Below, piece after piece: positions 20,384 through 27,500 of a stretch of DNA of 27,500 nt (the first letter of the stretch is position 1; each line of letters opens with the position of its first letter). The notes below the pieces were generated by a model. It was not told the DNA's origin. It made no database searches and saw only the letters and a list, made by a program, of their open reading frames with translations. Source of the stretch: Eimeria necatrix (taxonomy: Eukaryota > Apicomplexa > Conoidasida > Eucoccidiorida > Eimeriidae); NCBI RefSeq assembly GCF_000499385.1, contig NW_013654103.1, forward strand, positions 1-27,500, written 5' to 3'. Made by a program: the position numbers and the translations under genes.

Positions 20384-20418
<35 letters not shown>

Positions 20419-20587
20419 GCTTCTGGAGCACAGGGACAGCAGCAGAAGGCTGAAGCAGCTGCGAAGGAGGCTGGGCTGCTTTCCTAGGGTTTAGGGTTTA
20501 GGGTTTGGGGTTTAGCGTTTTGTGCGGCTGCAGGTATGTCCAAGAAGGGCGACTTATGGCTTTTCCGAAGCTTCACCTCATCAGGTA

Positions 20588-20625
<38 letters not shown>

Positions 20626-20769
20626 GTTTAGGCCGCTGCTGCTGGACGTGCCTTTGCTGCAGCAGTGCTGCTGTTGCTGCTGCTGCTGCTATGTTCGTGC
20701 AGCAACAGAATGCAAATCGAGAAGGGCATAAATGCCCTTGTTGCTGCGGTCAATGCAGCAGACAACTAA
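12891..20769 (+). CDS. DUF3336/patatin triacylglycerol lipase (SDP1/Tgl3-5-like)
   Basis: Predicted to hydrolyse stored triacylglycerol by a Ser-Asp dyad. Phase-consistent exons: ~14,000-14391, 15776-15948, 16408-16493, 16714-16877, 17747-17836, 18235-18283, 18729-18971, 19209-19268, 19462-19542, 19651-19731, 20195-20286, 20534-20584, 20703-20769. In order they give the DUF3336 block (AAAAQQLDAATGRNAWKRK, LYSRSYFGTKDLLEEFLSEL), oxyanion loop LVLSGGAMLGLHHFG, nucleophile elbow VIAGCSAGAAVAAWLGTRTD (Ser 16729-16731), SDITFLEAYRRTGRVLNI, LLNYRNAPNVVVWSAV, catalytic FHDGSLSGDVPLK (Asp 18894-18896), SIVSQVNPHVFPF, GGQWRGGFILSGLEVFL, YTGDITVCPRKLHWKHL and IEKGINALVAAV, stop TAA 20767-20769. A Ser/Ala-rich N-terminal part (12891-~13780) precedes a Leu-rich, possibly membrane-bound stretch (about 13,800-13,950). 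The ATG at 12891 is the first in frame after a stop; upstream exons are possible. The 13,780-14,000 boundaries are unresolved. Confidence 0.92.
14763..14797. repeat. TGCATGCA array in intron
   Basis: About nine tandem GCAT units in AT-rich intron DNA; the array is self-complementary. Confidence 0.95.
15491..15755. repeat. (AAATT)n and (AATTT)n inverted pair
   Basis: Tandem AAATT at 15491-15585 and tandem AATTT at about 15693-15755, separated by about 105 bases. The units are reverse complements, so the two blocks can pair along their length. The second block ends about 20 bases before the splice acceptor. Confidence 0.92.
15949..16407 (+). other. Lipase intron of CTG/GTGGTG repeats
   Basis: The donor is CAGCG|GTCCGC and the acceptor TGCTGCTGCAG|GC. 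G|GC gives Gly and builds LVLSGGAML across the join. It is almost entirely CTG, GGTGGT and GCT units, so the long Leu/Val frame across it is not protein. Confidence 0.9.
16878..17746 (+). other. Lipase intron with CTG, AT-rich and palindrome segments
   Basis: The donor is AAAAGGG|GTGAGC and the acceptor GCTTTTTCAG|A; GG|A gives Gly. It contains a GTAGTGCTGCTG-type minisatellite (about 16960-17095), AT-rich DNA with isolated GCATGC sites (17165-17380) and two palindromes, GGTGTACATACACC (17408-17421) and GGTGTATGTACACC (17580-17593), each next to GC-rich DNA. Confidence 0.85.
17837..18234 (+). other. Pyrimidine-rich lipase intron
   Basis: The donor is CCGGACG|GTTTGT and the acceptor TTGGCCTTCAG|T; CG|T gives Arg in EAYRRTGRVLNI. 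About 17,840-18,090 is a run of TTTTTTGTC/CCTTTT units, and 18111-18202 is a TAAT/ATTA tandem array. Confidence 0.88.
19269..19461 (+). other. Lipase intron: CTG tract plus TTTAGGG array
   Basis: The donor is GGCCT|GTAAGT and the acceptor ATTCTGACAG|GT, both phase 0. The CTG tract occupies 19274-19345 and the TTTAGGG array 19399-19444. Confidence 0.87.
19543..19650 (+). other. 108-nt lipase intron made almost wholly of TTTAGGG
   Basis: The donor GTAAGGGTTTAGGG is continuous with the repeat; the array runs to about 19637 and the acceptor is TGTTTGTCAG. Both flanking exons are exactly 81 nt and phase 0. Confidence 0.92.
19732..20194 (+). other. Lipase intron: TAGC array plus TTTAGGG array
   Basis: The donor is CTACAG|GTACAC and the acceptor GCGGTGCAG|CC, phase 0. 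About 300 bases (19741-20048) of tandem GCTA/CTAG are followed by a TTTAGGG array (20139-20182). Confidence 0.9.
19741..20048. repeat. GCTAGCTA tetranucleotide array
   Basis: Tandem TAGC units with scattered variants such as CTGC, CCGC and CCAC. The unit is self-complementary. TAGCTAGC resembles a Plasmodium AP2-O type motif; no function is shown here. Confidence 0.95.
20287..20533 (+). other. Lipase intron with telomere-like arrays in opposite orientation
   Basis: The donor is ACTTG|GTCCATAAACCC and the acceptor GGCTGCAG|G; TG|G gives Trp in DVTWYVQEGRL. The AAACCCT array (20292-20334) lies near the donor and the TTTAGGG array (20485-20520) near the acceptor, with a CTG tract between. Confidence 0.9.
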
Positions 20770-20940
20770 CATGCTGCTGGGCGATGCAGCAGCAGCAACA
20801 GCAGCAGCAGCAGCAGCAGCAGCAATACCTAGCAGCAGCAGCAGCAGCAGTGGGAACAGCTACCAGCAGCGCAACGATACATGGGTATGCGACACTTCAA
20901 GACTGCAGCAAGAGCGGCAGCAGCAACAGCAGCAGCAGGC

Positions 20941-20973
<33 letters not shown>

Positions 20974-21534
20974 TCTGCATGCACCGTACGCATGCAGCAC
21001 TCCATGGCTTTTGGCTTTTACTTGTTTGGGGCTTTGCGGCATTTGGGCTTTTAATCATAAGTGTAAACCCTAGGGTTTTGTCGAGCTAGGGTTTAGGGTT
21101 TTGAAGAGCTGCGGCAAAGCGTCTAGGGTTTAGCGCGGCGAGGGTTTAGGGTTTGCAGGGGTTTAGGGTTTTGAAGAGCTGCGGCAAAGCGTCTAGGGTT
21201 TAGCGCGGCGAGGGTTTGGGGTTTGCAGGGTTTAGAAACTCCCCATTCTAGGGTTTAGGGTTTAGGGCTACAGCTTAGTGGAGCATACGGTTTAGGGGAG
21301 GAGCTAGCTAGGGTTTAGGGTTTAGGGTTTGGGGTTTTACACCATTGTGGCTTAAGTCAAGTCTAGGGCCTAGGGGCCCTTCTAAACCAAAAAGAAGCAG
21401 CAGCAGCAGCAGAAGCAGAAGCAGCAGCAGCATCGGCTGTTTGTGCTGCTGCAATGAGCTTCTGCTGCTGTCGCTGCTGCTGCTGCATCAGCAGCAACAG
21501 TTCACGTTCTGCTGCTGCTGCTGCTGCTGCCCCT
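20770..21534. other. Gap between convergent genes, with CAG/CTG and telomere-like repeats
   Basis: After the lipase stop: CAG tracts (20788-20935), a CTG tract (20943-20970), TTTAGGG-like repeats (21066-21340) and more CAG/CTG. No confident gene. 3' UTRs or a last exon of the minus-strand gene could lie here. Confidence 0.6.
21091..21230. repeat. 70-bp direct tandem repeat, two copies
   Basis: Copies at 21091-21160 and 21161-21230, differing at one base (AGGGTTTAGG versus AGGGTTTGGG). Each has TTTAGGG heptamers around the unique core GAAGAGCTGCGGCAAAGCGT. Confidence 0.93.
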
Positions 21535-21750
21535 TTACATCCACAGAGGAGCTCTTCGCGATGCATGCAGCGAAGGCAAAGAGGCAGAGGGCCTCAGCAC
21601 TTGCTGCTGCTGCTGCTGCTGCTGCTGCAGCAGCAGCATCTGCTGCTCGGGCAGCTGGCTGACAAGCATCTGCTGGGGCTGTCCACGAAGATGCAGTTGT
21701 TGCATCTGCATAACCAGTTGCTGCTGCTGCTGCTGCGCTACCTGTTGAAC

Positions 21751-21788
<38 letters not shown>

Positions 21789-22090
21789 TCTGCGTTGAAG
21801 AGGATGCGCTCATCCAATTTAAAACTCCAGCAAGCCATCCGCGGGCGGCAGGCCTCTGCTGCTGCTCCTGCTGCTGTTGCTGCTGCTGGATTTGCTGCTG
21901 CTGCTGGACCTGCTGCTGCTGCGCCATTTGTTCGCGTTGCATGAGCATCATCATGTGCTGCTGCTGCTGCTGCAGCGCAGCACAGCTTTGCTGCTGCTGC
22001 AGCAGCGAGTGGTGTGCGCCGGCAGCCGTTCCAGCTGCTGCGGCAGCTGCAGCACCGGGCGACACCGCGGCAGCCGCAGCAGGCCCTGCT

Positions 22091-22123
<33 letters not shown>

Positions 22124-22665
22124 CGGGGAGTCTGCACAGCTTCTGCTGCTGCTGCTGCTGCTGCTGCGTAGCATGCAACAAAAGGAGTAATGCCATTGGG
22201 AAGCCCCTGCTGCTGCCGCTCTATGTTTCTTGAAAGTTCTCTTGCTTCTGCTTGCTGCCTGCTGCGCAGCTGAGCAGCAACAAAGTTTGTGAATTGCTGC
22301 TCCCCTGCTGCTGTCAGCCGCGACATGGGGGCCCTGCAGCAGACGCGCAGCACGAGGGTTTAGGGTTTAGGGTTTAGGGTTTGGCGCTGCGGCTAGGGTT
22401 TTCGGCTGGCAGCAGCAAGGCTAGGGTTTGCGGCTGAGGCCCCAAGGCTAGGGTTTAGGGTTTAGCGCAGCAGCGCTAGGGTTTGGGGCGCTACGGCTAG
22501 GGTCTGCAGCTGAGGGGGGCGCAGCTAGGGTTTAGGGTTTAGGGTTTAGGGTTTAGGGTTTAGGGCTTACAGGCCCCGCTGCATCAAATCTAAAACGCAG
22601 TCATCCAGAGACATCCCGCGAAGCCAAGAGCGGCTCTCTTCGCCTGAGCCCACACCCCACACAAA

Positions 22666-22700
<35 letters not shown>

Positions 22701-22834
22701 GCTGCAGCTGCTGCTGCTGCTGCAGGTGCTGCTGCTGCTGAGGGAAAAAAGGCTTTAGGGTTTACCTTGGGAGTTGCCGCTGGCAATTATGACCTCTTCT
22801 TCGACAGGCTCTGCCAATTGCTGCAGGAGAGCAA

Positions 22835-22865
<31 letters not shown>

Positions 22866-24899
22866 TTGCTGCTGCATTCGTTGCTGCCGGATTCGCTGCT
22901 GCTGGAGCTGCTGCAGCTGTTGCTGGTGCAGCTGTTTCTGCTGCAGCTGCTGCAGTTGTTGCTGCCGCAGCTGTTGTTGCTGCAACTGCTGCTGCTGCAA
23001 CTGCTGTTGCTGCAACTGCTGTTGTTGCAGCTGCTGTTGCTGCAGCTGCTGTTGCTGCAACTGCTGTTGCTGCAGCTGTTGTTGCTGCAACTGCTGTTGC
23101 CGCAATTTTTGCTGCTGAAGCTGTTCTTGCTGCAGCCTTTGTTGTTGAAGCTGCTGCTGCTGCAGTTGTTGCTGCTGTAGCTGCTGCTGGTGCAGCTGTT
23201 GCTGGTGCAGCTGCTGCTGCTGCAGTTGTTGTTGCTGCAGCTGTTGCTGCTGCAGCTGTTGCTGCTGCAGCTGCTGCTGCTGCAGCTGCTGTTGGCGTTG
23301 GTGCTCCCGCTGCTTCAGCTGTTGCGCGGCCTCGTGCTTTTCGCGCTCTTGCTGTTGCAGCCATTGCTTCTGCTGCTGCTGCTGCTGCTGCTGTATTAGT
23401 TGTTGTTCTAGCTGTTGCTGCTGCTGTTGCTTCAGCTGCTGCTGTTCTAGCAGCTGCTGCTGTTGCTGCTGTTGCTGCTGCTGCCGCTGCTGCTCTAGCT
23501 GCTGCTGCTGCTGTTGCTGCAGCATCCTTTGCTGCTGCTCTAGCTGCTGCTGCTGCTGCTTCTGCTGCTGCAGCTGCTGTTGCTGCAGCTGTTGTTGTTG
23601 CAGCTGTTGTTGTTGCAGCTGTTGTTGCTGCAGCTGTTGTTGCTGCAGCTGTTGTACTTGCTCTTGCTGCAGCTTCCGCTGCAGCTTTTGCTGCAGCAGC
23701 TCCTGTTCGAGTTGTTGCTGCCTCTGTTGCTGCTGCTGCAACTGCTGCTGCTCTTGCTGCAATTGTTGTTCGTGGAGCTGTTGCTGTTGCAGTTGCTGCT
23801 GTGGATGCTGCTGCTGCTGTAGCAGCAAATTGCTCTGATGCATTCGCGCCTCCTGCACCTGCAGCAGCTGGGCCTGCTGCTGGCGTGCCTGCTCCTGCTG
23901 CTCCTGCTGCAGTTGCAGTCGCTGCTGCTGCAGCTGCTGCAGTTGCACTTGCTGCTGTTGCAGTTGCTGCTGCTGCTGCTGCTGCTGCAGCTGCTGATGA
24001 CGCAGCTCTTCTGCTGCAGCAGCAGCGACGGAGTCCGCTGAAGTCTCTCCTGAGACGCAAGACTCAAGCAGCGGAGATCTGTTGCCGCTGCTGCTGCTGC
24101 TTCTGCCGCTGCTGCTGTTGCTGCTGCTGCCGGTGCTGCTGTGTCTTGGGTCGTCCGTAGAAGTGCTGACAGCCTCATCGGCAAGACCCTGGATCTGCTG
24201 CTGCTGCAGCACTTGCTGGTGCTGCTGCTGCATCTGCTGCTGCTGCTGTGCCTGCTGCTGCGCTTCTGCTGCTTGCTGCTCTGTGTCTGCTGCTGTTGCA
24301 GCAATAGAAAGGCTGTTCTCGATTGTGACAGCAGCCAAGCTGCTGCGGCGAGCCTGCTGCTGCTGCTGCTGCTGCTGTAGCTGTTTTTCGAGCTGCTGCT
24401 GCTGGAGCAGCTGTTGTTCAAGCTGCTGCTGCTGCTCTTGCTGCTGCTGCAGCGCCAGTCGCAGCTGCTGCTCGCGCTGCTGCTGCAAATAGAGATGAGT
24501 CTCTTGTCTCCTTTTGAGAGTCTCAATATCAAGAAGAGAAACAGGCGCAGGTGGCCCCTCTGTTTCTGCTGCTGCAGCAGCAGCAGCTGCTACTTCAGGT
24601 GCTGCTGCTGCAGTGGTCGCAGCAGCTGCTGCTTCTTCAGGTGCTGCTGCTGCTGCTGCTGCTGCAGACGGAAGCAAAGCAGCAGAAGAGACTATTTCTA
24701 GAGACACAGAAGCCCCCATTGTGCTGCGAGAAGGCAGCAAAGGCAGCTGAACAGCAGCAGCAGCAGCAGAAGCAGCAGCAGCAAGTGGCCGCTGACGAGA
24801 GCGCGAGGCGCTGCTGCTGCGGAACCGCGGGCCGCTGCTGTTGCTGCTGCTGCTGATTAGCGACAGAGGAGAGAGACTACGCCTTAGCTTCAAAGGCAA

Positions 24900-24943
<44 letters not shown>

Positions 24944-25035
24944 AAGGCGACGCATCGGCCTCTTCACCAGAAAGCTGCTGCTGCTGAGTGCTCTGGCTTG
25001 AGGTCTCTGCACCTTCTGCAGTGCTGGTGCTGGCC

Positions 25036-25080
<45 letters not shown>

Positions 25081-25199
25081 TCTGCTGCTGCTGCTGCTGC
25101 TGCTGGTGATGGCTTTGGACGGGGGAGGCCACTCTGTTTGCGGAGGGGCCGAGCAGCCGTAGGTGTCTCATCGGCGTCGCTGCTGCTGCTGCTCCAAGG

Positions 25200-25231
<32 letters not shown>

Positions 25232-25775
25232 CTGACTGCAGTGCTGCAGTGCTGCTGACGCGCCACAGCGAGGGGCGGCAGCTGCTGCGATTGGTGTTGC
25301 TGCAGGGCCGGGTAGCAGCAGCAGTTGCTGCTGCTGCAGCTTGTCTTCCGGCCCTGTTGCTGCTGCTGAAGGAAGAACTCTTGGAAGCAGCAGCAGCAGC
25401 AGACCCTGCTGCTGCTGCTGTCCTGGGCAGCGGCCTGCGGCTGCCTGCTATCTTGCGAGACACAGCGCGAGAAGGAGCAGCAGCAGCAGCAGCAGCTGAA
25501 GGTGTGGCAGCAGCAGAAGCAGCAGCGCTGCGGGTCCTTGCGGCCACTGGCTTCCGCTGCTGCTGCTGCTGCTGCGGAGAAGCAGCAGCAGGACTCCTTG
25601 CTGCTGCTGGACCCAATGTGCTCGAGATAGACCGCGAAGGCTGCTGCTGCCCTTTGCTGCGCAGGCTTCGCAGCTGCTGCAGCGGATGCTGCAGCAGGTC
25701 CTGCTGCTGCAGCTCCTGCTGCTGCTCGCGGCTCGCGGGAGTCCGCGCACTGGAGCCTTCCCGTTCTGCTGCTCC

Positions 25776-25813
<38 letters not shown>

Positions 25814-26051
25814 GGTTCTTTCTGCTTGCATACGAGTGCCATTTCCTGTCATCGACATCATCAATTGCTGCTGCTGCGCTGCTGCTGCTGCAGGCAGCAG
25901 CAGAACTTCTTCGAAGCGGTGAATCGCGCCCAGACTTTGTGGCTGCTCTTCCTGTAGAAGCCGCAGCAGCAGCAACTGCAGCAGCAGCAATGGGTATGCT
26001 GCTGCTGCTGCTTTCTGGACTTACGTGGGTGTGCAGCAGCACCTTGTCTAT

Positions 26052-26106
<55 letters not shown>

Positions 26107-26390
26107 GTACCTGTTGTTACGTGAGATTTGGCTCGAGTGCGAGCCGAAGCTCCGTCGCCGCGGAGCTCTTGCTGCTGCTTCTGCTGCTGCTGCACGTGCA
26201 GGGCCTGCTGCTGCTGCTGCTGCTGCTGCTGGATCTCCAGCAGCAGCTGCTGCTCCTGCTGCATCAGACAAACAAACTCCTCTTGCTGCAGCACCAAACT
26301 CCACTCTTCTGGGTTGCTGCGGCCCTGCAGCGCTTCAGCAGCAAGTGAAGCCCTCAGGGCCTCTGCCTGCGCCGACACAGCCCTGAACAC

Positions 26391-26431
<41 letters not shown>

Positions 26432-26800
26432 TAAGAAGCAGCAGCAGCAGATCAGCGGCAGCAGCGAAGCCGCTGGACAGTGGCAGCACCGTTGGCTGAC
26501 GTGTAGCAGCGGCAATCGCGGAAGCAGCAGCAGCAACGCATAATGTAGCAGCAGCAGCAGCAGCGGTAATGGAAACTGCAGCAGCAGCAGCAGCAGCACG
26601 GGTGAAGGCAAATACAGCAGCAGCAGCGGCAGCACCGGTAACGGCAACTATAGCGGCAGCAGCAGCAGCAGCAGCACCGGTAACGGCAACTACGCAGCAG
26701 CAGCAGCAGCACCGGTAACGGCAACTGCAGCAGCAGCAGCAGCAGCGCCGGTAACGGCAACTACAGGAGCAGCAGCAGCAGCGCCGGTAAAGGCAGCTAT

Positions 26801-26838
<38 letters not shown>

Positions 26839-27500
26839 AAGGCTCACTCGATTCGCCTTTGGAGGCTTTCAACGGTGGTGGTGGGGCCCCTGGGGGGGCC
26901 CCCAAAGGGGGCCCCCCTTTGCTGCTGCGGGTCGCTGCAGTGTCTGTAGTTGGAGTCCCCAGAAGCAGAGGGGAAGCAGTCGCTGCGGTGGCGGATTTCG
27001 TGGGTTTGCTGCTGCTGCTGCAGCAGCAGCAGCTGCTGTTGCTGCTGCTGCTGCTGCGCTGCCAGCAGACCCAGCTGCTGCTGCTGCTGATAGTCGTGGG
27101 GGAGCTGCTGCGGGTACAGCTGGTGCTTCGCGTAGGGACTGTGCGGCGCATGCTGCTGGTACATGTGCTGCTGCTGCTGCTGCTGCACGTGCTGCTGCTG
27201 CTGCTGCAGGTGCTGCTGCTGCATCGCCAACAGCTGCTGCTGCTGCTGCTGCTGCTGCCACTTATCCTGCCAGCTCATGCCTGCTGCCCTAGGAGAGAGA
27301 GGCATCAAAACAGCGCCTGAGGGGCTGTACATTCCTTCTTGCTGCTGCTGCTGCTGCAGCAGCTGCTGCTGCTGCTGCTGCTGGAGCCTGTCGTACGCAG
27401 GGTATTGCTGACTGTTGATGAAGTGCTGCTGCCGCGGCACCACCATGTGTGACCCTTGTTGCTGCAGGGTCTGCTGCTGAACTTGCTGCTGCTGCAGCAT
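21535..27500 (-). CDS. Giant Gln/Ser/Ala-repeat protein (5'-partial, multi-exon)
   Basis: Function not recognised. Minus-strand exons: right edge-26848, 26382-about 22794 (or 22766), 22737-22571, 22333-about 21535. Joins supported by phase: TVESLQRRI then GA|G then AVSAQAEALRASLAAEALQG (Glu); and LDDCVLDLMQRG then CT|G then APMSRLTAAGEQQ (Leu). Less repetitive islands are NPEEWSLVLQQEEFVCLMQQ, IDDVDDRKWHSYASRKNRS, VSLLDIETLKRRQETHLYLQ, AEPVEEEVIIASGN, SGEESRSWLRGMSLDDCVLD and GEQQFTNFVAAQLRSRQQAE. About 400 residues (24000-22850) are QQQLQQQ-type repeats, probably helical or coiled-coil. The join at 22794/22766 to 22737 is unresolved: the stronger donor, GTAAAC, gives the wrong phase. The C-terminus may continue past 21535 through a GTAAAG donor. 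Confidence 0.75.
22334..22570 (-). other. Intron of the giant Q-rich gene, telomere-like
   Basis: On the minus strand the donor is GGCCT|GTAAGCCC and the acceptor CTGCTGCAG|G. CT|G gives Leu. The intron is mostly CCCTAAA-type repeats in the sense strand, with short GC-rich spacers. Confidence 0.85.
26383..26847 (-). other. Intron of the giant Q-rich gene with 36-bp minisatellite
   Basis: Donor ATCGA|GTGAGC and acceptor GGGTGTTCAG|G on the minus strand; GA|G gives Glu. The interior is CTG-rich in the sense strand and contains the minisatellite at 26555-26800. Confidence 0.85.
26555..26800. repeat. About 36-bp minisatellite, roughly seven copies
   Basis: The + strand unit is CACCGGTAACGGCAACTA followed by four to six AGC triplets; cores begin near 26562, 26599, 26635, 26677, 26712, 26748 and 26783. 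The + strand would encode STGNGNYSSS-type repeats, but it is the antisense strand of an intron. Confidence 0.85.

Noticed and set aside
382..22565. Telomere-like arrays as a chromosome end
   Set aside because: Arrays are short, occur in both orientations and lie inside introns of phase-consistent genes, so they are interstitial.
22774..24160. Plus-strand Leu- and Cys-rich frames opposite the Q-rich gene
   Set aside because: They are mirror readings of QQQLQQQ repeats; CTG on + means CAG on the sense strand, and the minus frame has the ordinary-composition islands.
26520..26840. Plus-strand STGNGNYSSS repeat as a surface or glue-like protein
   Set aside because: The stretch lies in a phase-consistent intron of the minus-strand gene and has no start codon or splice context of its own on +.

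Overview
The window looks like a repeat-dense segment of a coccidian apicomplexan genome, most probably Eimeria. This rests on three things seen together: CAG/CTG tracts everywhere, giving long Gln/Ser/Ala runs in exons; short interstitial arrays of the telomere-like heptamer AAACCCT/TTTAGGG in introns and between genes; and intron-rich genes for eukaryotic-type enzymes. The first two traits are well-known features of Eimeria genomes. The species cannot be decided by eye.

Two genes are identified by family motifs and by exon joins whose codon phases agree. (1) The left end to 4881 (+) holds an arginyl-tRNA synthetase in about eight exons. It has the class I HVGH signature, the [11 protein letters not shown] strand and the DALR anticodon-binding domain; its 5' end lies outside the window. 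(2) About 12.9-20.77 kb (+) holds a DUF3336/patatin triacylglycerol lipase of the SDP1/Tgl3-4-5 type, in at least 13 exons. The oxyanion loop, GCSAG nucleophile elbow, catalytic DGS and the family C-terminal blocks are all readable once the repeat-filled introns are removed.

Two minus-strand genes are less certain in function. (3) About 11.22-5.76 kb encodes a Gly-Pro-Gln (collagen-like, GGGGCCCC-encoded) and Gln-rich protein. One phase-compatible intron is visible, and an exact 17-bp tandem duplication shifts the frame. A further 59-nt exon lies near 5.56 kb. (4) From the right edge to about 21.5 kb lies a very large Gln/Ser/Ala-repeat protein in at least four exons. The genes are arranged ArgRS(+) > < gene 3(-) ... 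lipase(+) > < gene 4(-). The 11.24-12.89 kb stretch between genes 3 and 4's neighbour, the lipase, holds plausible but frame-ambiguous + strand exons.

The striking content is structural. Telomere-like arrays sit directly at splice donors. Two introns carry the array in opposite orientations at their two ends. CAG in the sense strand mostly marks exons, whereas CTG in the sense strand mostly marks intron 3' ends. A 14-bp palindrome, GGTGTACGTACACC, recurs in noncoding DNA, as a 17-bp tandem array, and four times in exons, always in the phase that encodes Val-Tyr-(Val/Ile)-His. No rRNA, tRNA, transposase or CRISPR array was seen.
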